A DNA stretch of 64,000 bases, taken from Synechococcus sp. A15-62. Its GTDB lineage: Bacteria > Cyanobacteriota > Cyanobacteriia > PCC-6307 > Cyanobiaceae. This document shows, piece after piece, positions 53,834 through 63,539 of this stretch. The notes under the pieces were generated by a model. That model had not been told where the DNA came from. It ran no database searches and saw only the letters and a list, made by a program, of their open reading frames with translations. Within the stretch, counting starts at the first letter, position 1. Each line of letters opens with the position of its first letter. The translations under genes and the position numbers were made by a program. Location of the stretch: positions 992,001 to 1,056,000 of the forward strand of contig NZ_CP047950.1 in the NCBI RefSeq assembly GCF_014280075.1, in the 5' to 3' direction.

Positions 53834-56304
53834 CCAGCGAGCAGCTTTCGCTGCTTCTGGCCTGGATGCTTCCCATTCAGCGTTCGCTGGGGTTGGAGGC
53901 TGATCGTGGTTTTCAGAATCTGCAGGGTCGCCAGCAGCGCTTTCACGCTTTTCTGCAACAGCAACTCGCAGCGCCACCGGCCTTGCCCTTTCCCCAGGGG
54001 GTCAGTGAGCGCATGTCCAAGCTCAGCTCAGGTTTTGCTGATTATCCAAACCTCGCTGATCCCGCCCGCCGTCGCCTGGTCACCGATGCCCGGCAGTGGC
54101 TGCATGAACTGCGCCATCGCTTGGAACCCTCGGCTCCCATGGCACCGCCACGCCTGAAGGTTCAGGCGTCTCCCCAGCAGCGGACCAGCTCACCACTGCA
54201 GCTCGACAGTCCCATCACCCAGATCCGTGGTGTGGGCCCGAAATTCGCGGCTCGACTGGCCTCGATCGGCCTGCTTCTGGTGCGTGATCTGCTCCGTTAT
54301 TACCCCCGCGACCATGTCGATTACTCAGCGATGCGCCGCATTGAGGCGCTGGTGTCGGGTAAAACGGCCACGATCGTCGCCACGATTCGCCGGTGCAACG
54401 GATTCGTCAGCGCGAGGAACACCAACCTCGCCATCATCGAGCTCCAGCTGCAGGATCCGACCGGGCGCCTGAAGGTGAGCCGCTTCCTGGCGGGCAAACG
54501 CTTCAGCTCTCCGGCCTACCTCAAAGGCCAGCAGCGCCTCTACCCCGTTGGTGCAACTGTGGCTGTGAGTGGTCTGGTGAAAGATGGGCCCTATGGCATC
54601 ACCTTTCAGGATCCATTGATCGAGGTGCTGGATAGCCCCTCGTCTCCGGTCAAATCCCCCAGCATCGGTCGGCTTCTCCCCGTGTATCCCCTCACCGAAG
54701 GAGTCGGAGCGGACCGTTTCCGCAGCCTGATCGATCAGGTTTTGCCCCTGGCGGCATCGTGGCCTGATCCGCTTCCCGCCCTGCTGCAGCGGCAATTCCA
54801 GCTGCCGGCACTGTCGGATGCCCTGCAGGCCCTGCATGCGCCCAGGGACCGCGAAAGCCTCGATCAGGGACGCCGCCGGCTGGTGTTCGATGAGTTTCTG
54901 CTCCTGCAGCTCGGTCTGTTGCGCCGACGCCAGGCCCTGCGCTCCCGGACGGGACCGCAGCTGGATCTCCAGTCCAGCTCCAGCGGGCTTGTGGGGGAGT
55001 TCATGGATCTGCTGCCCTTCCGCTTCACCGCAGCTCAGCAACGGGTGTTTCAGGAGATCGAAGTTGATCTGGCGCGCAGCGAACCCATGGCCCGGTTGGT
55101 GCAGGGGGACGTCGGCTCGGGAAAGACGGTGGTGGCCATTGCAGCGTTGCTCAGCACCATTGCCTCGGGCTGGCAGGGGGCCCTGATGGCCCCCACGGAG
55201 GTGTTGGCCGAGCAGCATTACCGCAACCTCTGCCAGTGGCTGCCGCAGCTCCATGTCAGCGTCGCGTTGCTGACGGGATCCACGCTGCGGCCTCGCCGTC
55301 GGGAGCTGCTGGATGACCTGGCCAACGGTTCGCTGAAGGTGCTGGTGGGTACCCATGCCTTGCTAGAGGATCCGGTTTTTTTCAACCGCCTGGGGCTTGT
55401 GGTGGTGGATGAACAGCACCGTTTCGGTGTGCATCAACGGGATCGCCTGCTCAACAAGGGCTTGCAGCCCCATCTGCTCACCATGACGGCAACACCGATC
55501 CCACGGACCCTGGCGCTCTCGATGCATGGGGATTTGGATGTCAGCCAGATCGATGAATTGCCGCCAGGGCGAACGCCGATTCGCACCCGCATGCTCACGG
55601 CTGCGAAGCGGGAGAAGGCCTATGAGTTGATCCGTGAGGAGGTGAAGCTGGGCCAGCGGGCCTATGTCGTTCTGCCTCTGGTGGACGAGTCGGAAAAGCT
55701 CGAGCTTCGCTCGGCCGTGGAAGTTCACGCTGAATTGGCCTCGGAGGTCTTTCCTGATATGGCCGTTGGTTTGCTGCACGGGCGTCTCTCCAGTGCCGAC
55801 AAGCAGGCGGTGCTGACCGACTTCGCTGCTGGCAAGACCCAGGTTCTGGTTTCAACCACGGTGGTGGAAGTGGGGGTGGATGTGCCTGAAGCCAGCGTGA
55901 TGGTGATCGACCATGCCGAACGCTTCGGTCTGGCGCAGCTGCATCAGTTGCGGGGGCGGGTCGGCCGAGGTGCTGCTGCCTCCCACTGCCTGTTGATCAA
56001 TGGCAGCTCCAACCCCCTGGCCCGCCAGCGTCTCGATGTGCTGGTGCGCTCCACCGATGGTTTCGAGATCGCCGAGATGGATCTGCGCCTGCGCGGACCT
56101 GGACAGGTGCTGGGGACCCGTCAGTCGGGCCTGCCTGATCTGGCTCTGGCCAGCCTCGCCGATGATGGTGCTGTTCTGGAGGATGCACGAACAGCCGCCC
56201 AGGAGCTGTTGAAGAGCGATCCTGAGCTCGAGCAGCACCCGTTGCTGCGCGAGACCCTGGATGCACAGCAGCGTCGTCTTAGCGGCGGCACCCCCTTGAA
56301 CTGA
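53788..56304 (+). CDS. recG: ATP-dependent DNA helicase RecG
   Basis: The 838-residue protein has a TTG start. An N-terminal extension precedes the OB wedge domain (around residues 190-260). The helicase core has Walker A QGDVGSGKT, the DEQHRFG box, TATPIPRTLALS and the C-terminal QLRGRVGRG. It remodels stalled forks and Holliday junctions. Length is within the long cyanobacterial form. Confidence 0.96.
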   Translation: MADPIRFNAAAERGLTSEQLSLLLAWMLPIQRSLGLEADRGFQNLQGRQQRFHAFLQQQLAAPPALPFPQGVSERMSKLSSGFADYPNLADPARRRLVTDARQWLHELRHRLEPSAPMAPPRLKVQASPQQRTSSPLQLDSPITQIRGVGPKFAARLASIGLLLVRDLLRYYPRDHVDYSAMRRIEALVSGKTATIVATIRRCNGFVSARNTNLAIIELQLQDPTGRLKVSRFLAGKRFSSPAYLKGQQRLYPVGATVAVSGLVKDGPYGITFQDPLIEVLDSPSSPVKSPSIGRLLPVYPLTEGVGADRFRSLIDQVLPLAASWPDPLPALLQRQFQLPALSDALQALHAPRDRESLDQGRRRLVFDEFLLLQLGLLRRRQALRSRTGPQLDLQSSSSGLVGEFMDLLPFRFTAAQQRVFQEIEVDLARSEPMARLVQGDVGSGKTVVAIAALLSTIASGWQGALMAPTEVLAEQHYRNLCQWLPQLHVSVALLTGSTLRPRRRELLDDLANGSLKVLVGTHALLEDPVFFNRLGLVVVDEQHRFGVHQRDRLLNKGLQPHLLTMTATPIPRTLALSMHGDLDVSQIDELPPGRTPIRTRMLTAAKREKAYELIREEVKLGQRAYVVLPLVDESEKLELRSAVEVHAELASEVFPDMAVGLLHGRLSSADKQAVLTDFAAGKTQVLVSTTVVEVGVDVPEASVMVIDHAERFGLAQLHQLRGRVGRGAAASHCLLINGSSNPLARQRLDVLVRSTDGFEIAEMDLRLRGPGQVLGTRQSGLPDLALASLADDGAVLEDARTAAQELLKSDPELEQHPLLRETLDAQQRRLSGGTPLN

Positions 56305-56324
56305 TCCCATCTGTTGCCGCCTCG

Positions 56325-57026
56325 ATGCGTCCCTGGAGCCCGATTCCCATCGCAGAGTGCGGCGAGCCGATGCAAGAGCTGCCTCCAGCTTTGTTGCGGA
56401 TGGAGCCTCATCCGTACATGGCGCTTGGGGCGCCCTATGGGGCATCGGGGACTCCCTTCAAACTGCGCCTGGGGGTGGTTCAGCGCCTGCTTGACGCCCA
56501 GCAGCAGCTGGTTGAGCACGATCCCAGTCTGCGCCTGAGCATTTTTGATGCTTGGAGGCCGATTGCCGTGCAGGCCTTCATGGTGGATCACAGCATTGCC
56601 GAACTCTGCCGTGAACGTGGTGTTGAACTGCCCTCGGGGGACGCCTTTGATCAGGTGGTGGCCGATGTGGGGCGGTTCTGGGCAGCTCCCAGTCGGGACC
56701 CCATGACACCGCCACCCCACAGCACCGGTGCTGCTGTCGACCTCACCCTCAGCAGCAGCGATGGAACGCCTTTGGCCATGGGGGGAGAGATTGATGCCAT
56801 TGGTGCGGTGTCTGAACCGCAGCACTACGCCGGTCGGGAGGACTCGAATGCTCGGCGCTGGCATCAACGCCGGCAGTTGCTGGCTGAAGTGATGGGAGCA
56901 GCGGGGTTTGCCCAGCATCCGAACGAGTGGTGGCACTACTCGTTCGGAGATCAGCTCTGGGCCTGGCGAAGGGGTGCCGCTGTGGCGATCTACGCCGAGG
57001 CCGTCAACAGCTCGCTCACTTCCTGA
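56325..57026 (+). CDS. VanX-like D-Ala-D-Ala dipeptidase (M15D)
   Basis: The 233-residue protein has the zinc site HSTGAAVDLTL (His and Asp) and the C-terminal NEWWHYSFGD. The middle DAWRPIAVQ is typical of M15D. It hydrolyses D-Ala-D-Ala or related dipeptides, probably in cell wall recycling rather than vancomycin resistance. No signal peptide is evident, so it is probably cytoplasmic. It overlaps the 3' end of sir by 37 bases. Confidence 0.88.
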   Translation: MRPWSPIPIAECGEPMQELPPALLRMEPHPYMALGAPYGASGTPFKLRLGVVQRLLDAQQQLVEHDPSLRLSIFDAWRPIAVQAFMVDHSIAELCRERGVELPSGDAFDQVVADVGRFWAAPSRDPMTPPPHSTGAAVDLTLSSSDGTPLAMGGEIDAIGAVSEPQHYAGREDSNARRWHQRRQLLAEVMGAAGFAQHPNEWWHYSFGDQLWAWRRGAAVAIYAEAVNSSLTS

Positions 57027-58726
57027 TCACCCAGCTTCTCGATGTGGTCCCCGAAACTGCGACGTCCACCGGCGGCTTTCCAGCTGAGCAGAAGCGGTTC
57101 AAGGGTTTTTTCCAGATCATCTAGGGGGAGTTTTTCCATGTAAGGGCGCGCCAGACGCTGGAGGTTGGGGGTGCCGCCGAGCCAGAGCTGGTACTGGTTG
57201 ACCCCGTTGCCCACCAAACCCAGCTCGGCCATGTAGGGGCGGGCGCAGCCGTTGGGGCAGCCGGTCATCCTCACCAGCAGGGACTTCTCAATCTCAAGCC
57301 GCCGCAGCTGGGCATCGAGGCGATCGAGAACATCCGGAAGGATGCGCTCTGATTCGGTGATGGCGAGCCCGCAGGTGGGTAGAGCTGGACAAGCGATCGC
57401 ATGCCTGGCCAGAGGTGCTGGGGCTTCAGGCACCTCAAATCCGAGGGCTTCCAGCTGGGTGCGGATGCTGGCCCGCTGGGAGGTGCCGATGTTGCACAGC
57501 AGCAGGTCTTGATTGGCGGTGAGGCGAATCTCCAACTGATACGTCTCCACGAGCTGCCTGAGGCCGGCCTTGAGATCTCCATTCAGGCGACCGCAGAGCA
57601 GGGGCAACCCCACGAACCACATCCCTGCCTTCTGGCGATGCCAGCCGAGGTAGTCCAAAAGTTTGGCCTTGGGCTCATTGCGCAGCCCCTTGAGGTCTCC
57701 CTTGAAGTAGGTCGCGCACAGGGTGTCGCGGAACCATTGGATTCCCTTGTCGTGCAGCAGGTACTTCATGCGGGAGTGCTTGCGCATCTCCCGATCACCG
57801 TGGTCCCGTTGCAGCGCCAGTATCGCCTGAACCACATCCAGAACGTCGGCGGCATCGACGTAACCCAATGGATCCGCCGTGCGGGCGAAGGTCTCCTCCT
57901 TGTTGTGGGTGCGGCCCATGCCACCGCCCACGTAAACGTTGCAGCCCCGCAGATCGCCGGAGGGGTCGGTGAAGGCCACCAGGCCGATGTCCTGGGTGAG
58001 CAGGTCAACGGAGTTGTCCCCGGGCACGGTGACGGCCACCTTGAATTTCCGGGGTAAGTAGGTGTCTCCATAGAGAGGTTCCTCAGTGCTGCCGGAAAAC
58101 ACGCCGCCTTCGCTCTGGCGCTTTCTGGCCTTCTGAACGGCTCGGCTGGGCTTGAAGCGATAACTCAGGTCACCATCCACCCAGAGGTCGAGATAGGCCC
58201 CTTCGGCCGCCTCGGGGCTGAGCAGATCGGCAATTTCATCGGCCAGACGCCGTGCCACGGGATAGCCGCCTTTCTCAAAAGGAGCTGGTGGTGCCATCAC
58301 ATTGCGGTTGATGTCCCCGCAGGCCGCCAGGGTCGAGCCCATGTTGCGAACGATGGTGCCAATCACCTCTTTCAAGTCGGCCTTGGCGATGCCGTGCATC
58401 TGGAAGGCCTGACGGGTGGTAGCCCGCAGGGTTCCGTCCCCAAGGCGGTTGGAGAGGTTATCGAGGGCGAGGAACAGCCGGGCAGGGATGCGTCCGCCCG
58501 GACTGCGCAGCCGCAGCATCATTTGCCAGCTGCGGATCTTGTCCGTTTTGCGCAGTTCGCGGTGGTGCTGTTGGTAGCTGCCGTGAAACTTCAGCAGTTG
58601 AACGGCATCTTCCGTGAAGCGCACATCGTCGTTGCTGAGCTCGCTCAACAACGGGTCGCGAAGATGGTCGCTGTCCAGCTTGCGCTGCTCCGCCTTGGAC
58701 AGCGATTGAGTTCCTGTTTCCGCCAC
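56990..58726 (-). CDS. sir: Ferredoxin-dependent sulfite reductase
   Basis: The protein is 578 residues from a GTG at 58726, chosen because GGAAGG lies ten bases upstream; the longer frame to 58966 runs over glyS. The siroheme-[4Fe-4S] ligands are in CPALPTCGLA and GCPNGCARP. Substrate-site arginines are in TLRATTRQAFQMHG and NVMAPPAP. It reduces sulfite to sulfide with ferredoxin, competing for the sulfite that a phosphosulfolactate synthase would also need. Confidence 0.93.
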   Translation of the reverse strand: MAETGTQSLSKAEQRKLDSDHLRDPLLSELSNDDVRFTEDAVQLLKFHGSYQQHHRELRKTDKIRSWQMMLRLRSPGGRIPARLFLALDNLSNRLGDGTLRATTRQAFQMHGIAKADLKEVIGTIVRNMGSTLAACGDINRNVMAPPAPFEKGGYPVARRLADEIADLLSPEAAEGAYLDLWVDGDLSYRFKPSRAVQKARKRQSEGGVFSGSTEEPLYGDTYLPRKFKVAVTVPGDNSVDLLTQDIGLVAFTDPSGDLRGCNVYVGGGMGRTHNKEETFARTADPLGYVDAADVLDVVQAILALQRDHGDREMRKHSRMKYLLHDKGIQWFRDTLCATYFKGDLKGLRNEPKAKLLDYLGWHRQKAGMWFVGLPLLCGRLNGDLKAGLRQLVETYQLEIRLTANQDLLLCNIGTSQRASIRTQLEALGFEVPEAPAPLARHAIACPALPTCGLAITESERILPDVLDRLDAQLRRLEIEKSLLVRMTGCPNGCARPYMAELGLVGNGVNQYQLWLGGTPNLQRLARPYMEKLPLDDLEKTLEPLLLSWKAAGGRRSFGDHIEKLGDQEVSELLTASA

Positions 58727-58820
58727 TGCCAAGGAGCCTTCCCCCACCCCGAAAAGGATTTCTTGATTTGAACGTAGCGAAACGGCTTCCAATACAGTCG
58801 CTTCCGGCTTTGACCTTGGC

Positions 58821-60986
58821 GTGACGGCAACCTTTCTTCTGGAAATCGGCACCGAGGAGCTTCCTGCTGATTTCGTCCGGCAAGCGCTTGACCAACTGCA
58901 GCAGCGGGTCAGTCGTGACCTGCGTGAGGCAAGGCTGGGCCATGGAGTGGTGTCGGTGTTCGGCACCCCCCGGCGATTGGTGGTCTCCGTCGCTGAGTTG
59001 GAGGACCGCCAACCCGATCTTCAGGAAGAACGCAAGGGCCCTCCCGTGGCTCAGGCCTTCAAGGACGGTGTCCCAGGGCCAGCGGCGATCGGTTTCGCCA
59101 AGCGCTGCGGTGTTGACCCCTCAGATCTTGAGCAGCGTGACACTCCGAAGGGGCCTTGCGTCTTCGCAACCGTTCTCACCCCGGGGCAAGCCAGTGTTGA
59201 ACTGCTCCAGGGGCTGATTCCTCAATGGATTGATGCTCTTCAGGGTCGGCGGTTCATGCGCTGGGGCACTGGAGCCCAGCGCTTCAGCCGCCCCATCCGC
59301 TGGCTGCTGGCGCTCAAGGGTTCTGAGCTGATCCCTGTGGTCCTCGATGGTGCTGACCCCGAGGTCCGCAGCGATCGTTTCAGCCGAGCCCACCGTCTCC
59401 ATGGTGACGAGCCACTGCCCATTGCATCAGCGGAGCAGTTTGGAGAAACCCTCGCAGCCGCCGGTGTTGTTGTTGATCGTGCGGAGCGGGCCAAACGGAT
59501 CCGCACCAGCCTTGATCAGTCGGCTCAGGCCGCCAACGGAACACCCGACTGCCCGGCGTCGCTGTTCGAAGAACTGGTGGACCTGGTTGAAGACCCGAGG
59601 ATTCTCGAGGGGACCATCGCTGAGCGGTTCCTGCAGCTTCCCCCGGAGGTGATCAGCACGGTGATGCAGGCCCATCAGCGTTATGTGCCGCTGCAGGTGC
59701 CTGGTCTGGAGGCAGACCCCCTGCGACTCACTGCTGAGGCTGTGCTTCGTCCCCAGTTCCTGTTGGTGGGTAACGGATTAGCCCCTGCGTCGTCCTTGAT
59801 CGTTCGCGGGAATGAACGCGTGCTTGGAGCGCGCCTGGCGGACGCCGAATTTTTCCTCGATGTCGACCGGCGGCAGTCCAGCGCCTCCCGGCGTGAAGCC
59901 CTCGACCGTGTCACCTTCGCCGAGGGCCTGGGCAGTCTTCTGGACCGCTCCGAGCGAATCGAGCGGCTCACGGGCCTGCTGTTGAAGCAACTCGGCCTTG
60001 ATCAGAGCGTGGCGGATGCGGCCCAGCGTGCCTCTCATTTCAGCAAGAACGACCTGGTCAGCCAGATGGTGGGGGAGTTCCCTGAACTTCAGGGCCTGAT
60101 GGGTGGCAAATACCTCCTGGAGGAGGGAGAAACCCGTGAAGTCGCTCTCGCTGTGGTGGAACACTATTTGCCCCGGGGAGCCGGTGATGCTCTGCCCGCA
60201 ACCCCCGCGGGAGCAGTTGTGGCCTTGGCGGAACGGCTCGAGCTGCTGCTCAGCATCTTTGCTAAGGGAGAGCGACCAACCGGATCTTCCGACCCCTATG
60301 CCCTGCGGCGGGCCGGTAATGGTGTGGTGCAGATTCTCTGGGGCATGGCCTGGCGCCTAGACCTCATGGCGTTCCTGAGCAAGGCCGTGGAGGAGTGGGC
60401 TGCTCTGTTCCCGGCCTTTGCGGTGGATGCCAGCCAACTGCACAACGACCTCTGTCAGCTGATGCGGCAGCGGATCGTGTCTCAACTGGAAGACGACGGC
60501 TTTGCGCCTGATCTGGTGCAGGCTGTGGCTGGTGATGCCGTCTCCAGCCAGCGTCTGCTCAGTGATCCCCTGGATGTGAAACAGCGGATTCAACTGTTGC
60601 GTGACCTTCGGGACAGTGGTCAGCTGGATGCTGTTCAGGCGGTGGTGCAGCGGGCCGCGAAGCTTGCTGAAAAAGGTGATCTGGCACGGGATCAGCTTGT
60701 GGCCAGCGATGTGGTTGAGCCCGAACGCTTCGAGTCCGCCAGTGAGAAGGATCTGTTCGCAGCTCTCGAGCAGCTGCAGCCACTGGCTCAGCAGCGGTCG
60801 TATCAGGCCCTTGCCGATGCGCTTGTTGCGGCAACCCCGGCTCTCCAGGCTTTCTTTGATGGAGAGACCAGTGTGATGGTGATGGTCGACGATTCCGCGC
60901 TGCGGCTCAATCGCCTCAACCTGTTGGCGGTCCTGCGCAATCAAGCCTCGGTGTTGGCCGAATTTGAATCGATTCAATCCAAATGA
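58821..60986 (+). CDS. glyS: Glycyl-tRNA synthetase beta subunit
   Basis: The 721-residue protein starts with GTG and TFLLEIGTEELPADFV. It has PRRLVV, FMRWG, FSRPIRW and the late RLNRLNLLAVLR segment. It is the tRNA-binding subunit of the two-subunit GlyRS; the alpha subunit gene is elsewhere. Divergent from sir. Confidence 0.96.
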   Translation: MTATFLLEIGTEELPADFVRQALDQLQQRVSRDLREARLGHGVVSVFGTPRRLVVSVAELEDRQPDLQEERKGPPVAQAFKDGVPGPAAIGFAKRCGVDPSDLEQRDTPKGPCVFATVLTPGQASVELLQGLIPQWIDALQGRRFMRWGTGAQRFSRPIRWLLALKGSELIPVVLDGADPEVRSDRFSRAHRLHGDEPLPIASAEQFGETLAAAGVVVDRAERAKRIRTSLDQSAQAANGTPDCPASLFEELVDLVEDPRILEGTIAERFLQLPPEVISTVMQAHQRYVPLQVPGLEADPLRLTAEAVLRPQFLLVGNGLAPASSLIVRGNERVLGARLADAEFFLDVDRRQSSASRREALDRVTFAEGLGSLLDRSERIERLTGLLLKQLGLDQSVADAAQRASHFSKNDLVSQMVGEFPELQGLMGGKYLLEEGETREVALAVVEHYLPRGAGDALPATPAGAVVALAERLELLLSIFAKGERPTGSSDPYALRRAGNGVVQILWGMAWRLDLMAFLSKAVEEWAALFPAFAVDASQLHNDLCQLMRQRIVSQLEDDGFAPDLVQAVAGDAVSSQRLLSDPLDVKQRIQLLRDLRDSGQLDAVQAVVQRAAKLAEKGDLARDQLVASDVVEPERFESASEKDLFAALEQLQPLAQQRSYQALADALVAATPALQAFFDGETSVMVMVDDSALRLNRLNLLAVLRNQASVLAEFESIQSK

Positions 60987-61036
60987 AGGTAGCCCTGGCC
61001 TCTGCGGCTAAGCAGGGGCCAGTCCATGCAGCCTCA

Positions 61037-61261
61037 ATGTCTGATCAAGAGACGAACACCACCCAGCAGCCTGTGCTGATCCGCCAGGGAGGCAATGGTC
61101 TGGGAACCGTGCTTGCAGCCTTGATCATTGCTGGCGCTGGTATTTACGCCATCAACGTCTGGTCGACGACCAAAAAAGAAACATCCCCCGCCAAGAACAT
61201 TGAGCAGGGGATTGAGCGGATCAAGGATGCCGCTGGCAAAGCGATCGAGTCGCGCAACTAA
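61037..61261 (+). CDS. Small single-helix membrane protein
   Basis: The protein is 74 residues from ATG 61037; a frame from 60983 adds 18 residues and overlaps glyS. One helix (LGTVLAALIIAGAGIYAINVW) is followed by a charged amphipathic C-terminal part (IEQGIERIKDAAGKAIESRN). Not recognised. Confidence 0.65.
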   Translation: MSDQETNTTQQPVLIRQGGNGLGTVLAALIIAGAGIYAINVWSTTKKETSPAKNIEQGIERIKDAAGKAIESRN

Positions 61262-61298
61262 CCAGCAGCTTCAACACAGATGTTGGAGTGATGTTGTG

Positions 61299-61330
61299 GG
61301 CCGGCCTCCGTCAGGAGACGCCGGCCTTTT
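61299..61330 (+). terminator. Rho-independent terminator, overlapping chlP stop
   Basis: GGCCGGC-CTCC-GTCA-GGAG-AC-GCCGGCC, then TTTT. It ends the glyS and small membrane protein transcript and overlaps the last codons of convergent chlP. Confidence 0.85.
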
Positions 61331-62678
61331 CCTTCGACTCGGAACCTTTGGATTCGCCAGCCTGTGCCTTGATCTGCTGGGCAGCTTCCTCCGCCAGGAA
61401 ATCGCCGTCGGAACGGCCAACGGCCGAAGGAACAGGGTTGTAATCGGACGGAGCTAGGGCCTCGCCCCGGATCAGGCTGCCCAGGGTGCGGAGGGTGAGC
61501 TTGATCTGCTGCCAGGGGTTCATCATCACCACCCGCTTGTACAGATAGCTGTCGAAGGTCAGCTTCTGCACGTCCTTGTCGTCGCACATTTCGACGAAGG
61601 CTTCCCGGGCAGCGTCGTTGCGGTAGAAGATTCGCTGCAGGATGTCGAGAACCGCATAAGTGGCGCCGTATTTGCGGTCCCAGCGTTTGAGGTAGGTCGA
61701 CTTGATCTGCTTCTCAGTGGGGATGGAAGCACCGTTGTTGGAGATTTCCACAATCGCTTCGGCACACATCCGGCCGCTCTTGGCTGCGAAGTAGATGCCT
61801 TCACCGGAGCTCTTGGTGACGTAGCCGGCGGCATCGCCCACCAGCGCCATGCGGCCCACGACGCGTCGGGGACGGGGGTGCTCAGGAATTGGGTGGGCTT
61901 CCACCTTGATCACTTCACCCTGGAACAGACGCTTGTTGGCCCGCTCCCGGATGCCCCTTTGCAGACCCTTGATCAGGCTCTGGTTTTGCTGCATGGTTCC
62001 CGTTCCAACGGCCACGTGGTCGTATTTGGGGAACACCCAGGCGTAGAAGTCAGGTGAGACGTCTGTTCCGACGTACATCTCAGCCAGATCTTCGTAGTAA
62101 GTCATCTCCTCAGCAGGAAGCTTGATCCGCTCTTGGAAGGCGATGGCCACGTTGTAATCGCCGGCGTCCATGGCTTTCGCCACCCGGGAGTTGGCGCCAT
62201 CGGCACCAATGATCAGATCCACAGCCAAGGTCTTCTGCTCACCGGTTGGGCCACCGCCGCTGTAGTCGGCGTAATGGATGGTGTAGGGGCCCTGACGGTC
62301 TGCGCCGGTGTCGATCTTTTGCACCAGGCCATTGATCAGGGTTGTGCCCAGATCGGCAGCCCGGTTGCGCAGGAAGGCATCGAACACCTCACGACGGCAC
62401 ATGCCGATGTAGGCGTTTTCGTCGTAGCCGAGGGGATCGAGCTTGATGTCCACCTCCCTGTTGGAAGGGGAAATCATCTTCATGTTGCGGACCTTGCGGT
62501 CGATGATTTCGTCGGGCAGGTCGAACTCCTCGACCATGCAGAGCGGAATGGCCCCACCACAGGGTTTGGCGTTGTCGAGTTTGCGCTCGAACAGCCAAGT
62601 CTCAATTCCCGCCTTGGCCAGAATTTCGGCAGCACAGGAGCCACTGGGGCCACCACCGATCACCGCAACTCGCAACAT
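61311..62678 (-). CDS. chlP: Geranylgeranyl diphosphate/chlorophyll reductase
   Basis: The 455-residue flavoprotein starts MLRVAVIGGGPSGSCAAEIL (FAD-binding Rossmann motif). It has AKPCGGAIPLCMVEEF, GADGANSRVAKAM and ALVGDAAGYVTKSSGEGIYFAAKSG. It reduces the geranylgeranyl chain to phytyl for chlorophyll and tocopherol. The tail after residue 420 is hydrophilic. Confidence 0.96.
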   Translation of the reverse strand: MLRVAVIGGGPSGSCAAEILAKAGIETWLFERKLDNAKPCGGAIPLCMVEEFDLPDEIIDRKVRNMKMISPSNREVDIKLDPLGYDENAYIGMCRREVFDAFLRNRAADLGTTLINGLVQKIDTGADRQGPYTIHYADYSGGGPTGEQKTLAVDLIIGADGANSRVAKAMDAGDYNVAIAFQERIKLPAEEMTYYEDLAEMYVGTDVSPDFYAWVFPKYDHVAVGTGTMQQNQSLIKGLQRGIRERANKRLFQGEVIKVEAHPIPEHPRPRRVVGRMALVGDAAGYVTKSSGEGIYFAAKSGRMCAEAIVEISNNGASIPTEKQIKSTYLKRWDRKYGATYAVLDILQRIFYRNDAAREAFVEMCDDKDVQKLTFDSYLYKRVVMMNPWQQIKLTLRTLGSLIRGEALAPSDYNPVPSAVGRSDGDFLAEEAAQQIKAQAGESKGSESKEKAGVS

Positions 62679-62786
62679 CTCAGCCCGTCTCCGCTGGATT
62701 GTTTTTTGAAGCTATCACTGTCACAACAACCATTGTGGGTTGACCTGGCTGTTGCCTTTACGATCGAAACAACACGCATCAGCGCC

Positions 62787-63539
62787 TTGGTTCGGGCCTC
62801 CTCTGCGCGACGCACCGAGCGGGAGGACATTCCGGTCGCCCGTCGAACACGACAGCCGCGACAACGCAAGGGAAACAGCGCGGCTGGTCTGCTGTTCGGG
62901 CTTGTTCTTGTCTGTGCCGGAAGCCTTGCTGTGGTGATGCTGGTTCCCACCCTGCTGTCACGGCGCCAGCCCACGCAGAGCCTCGAGATTTCAGGCTTTC
63001 GCGAACGTCCCGATGCCGATGGCCGTCTTCTGGGTCACTTCCCCTATGACGAAGCGGATGCCGATCAACTCATCGTCTTTGAGCCAGGGATTGAGCTGAA
63101 TGTGGAGGCCGCCGATGCCCTCGACACGATGATGCGATCCGCCTCGGCAGACGGGGTTGATCTGCGTCTGCTCAGCGGATTTCGCTCCCTGGCCCTCCAG
63201 GAATCGATCTTTTTTGACGTGGCCTCCGAACGGAACCAAACCGCCGAAGAACGAGCTCAGGTTTCGGCTCCACCCGGCTACTCCGAACACAGCACCGGTT
63301 ATGCCGTGGATCTCGGCGATGGCCGTTTTCCTGAGACCAACCTCTCCCAGAGCTTTCAAGACACCGCAGCCTTTCGCTGGTTGCAGGACCATGCGGCCCG
63401 GTATCACTTCGTGTTGTCCTTCCCCGAAGGCAACAAACAGGGTGTGATGTACGAACCCTGGCATTGGCGCTACCAGGGCAATGCGGATGCACTGCGATTG
63501 TTCGAGCCGGCCAGCCGGTTCTCCAGGCGCGACCCTTGA
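62787..63539 (+). CDS. VanY-type D-alanyl-D-alanine carboxypeptidase (M15B)
   Basis: The protein is 250 residues from a TTG at 62787; the start is uncertain because the frame is open from 62133. An Arg-rich head is followed by one helix (AAGLLFGLVLVCAGSLAVVMLV), so it is probably a signal-anchored periplasmic protein. Zinc motifs are SGFRSLALQESIF, SEHSTGYAVDLGD and EPWHWRY. It trims peptidoglycan stem peptides. Confidence 0.88.
   Translation: MVRASSARRTEREDIPVARRTRQPRQRKGNSAAGLLFGLVLVCAGSLAVVMLVPTLLSRRQPTQSLEISGFRERPDADGRLLGHFPYDEADADQLIVFEPGIELNVEAADALDTMMRSASADGVDLRLLSGFRSLALQESIFFDVASERNQTAEERAQVSAPPGYSEHSTGYAVDLGDGRFPETNLSQSFQDTAAFRWLQDHAARYHFVLSFPEGNKQGVMYEPWHWRYQGNADALRLFEPASRFSRRDP

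Noticed and set aside
54325-55356. 343-codon minus-strand frame opposite recG
   Set aside because: No family resemblance and fully covered by the helicase gene.
56325-57026. Vancomycin resistance determinant
   Set aside because: VanX-like fold only; no VanH, VanA or regulator genes, and such dipeptidases occur widely in cell-wall recycling.
56990-58966. Long form of sulfite reductase
   Set aside because: It would overlap the glyS start by more than 140 bases; a GTG with a good ribosome site is available at 58726.
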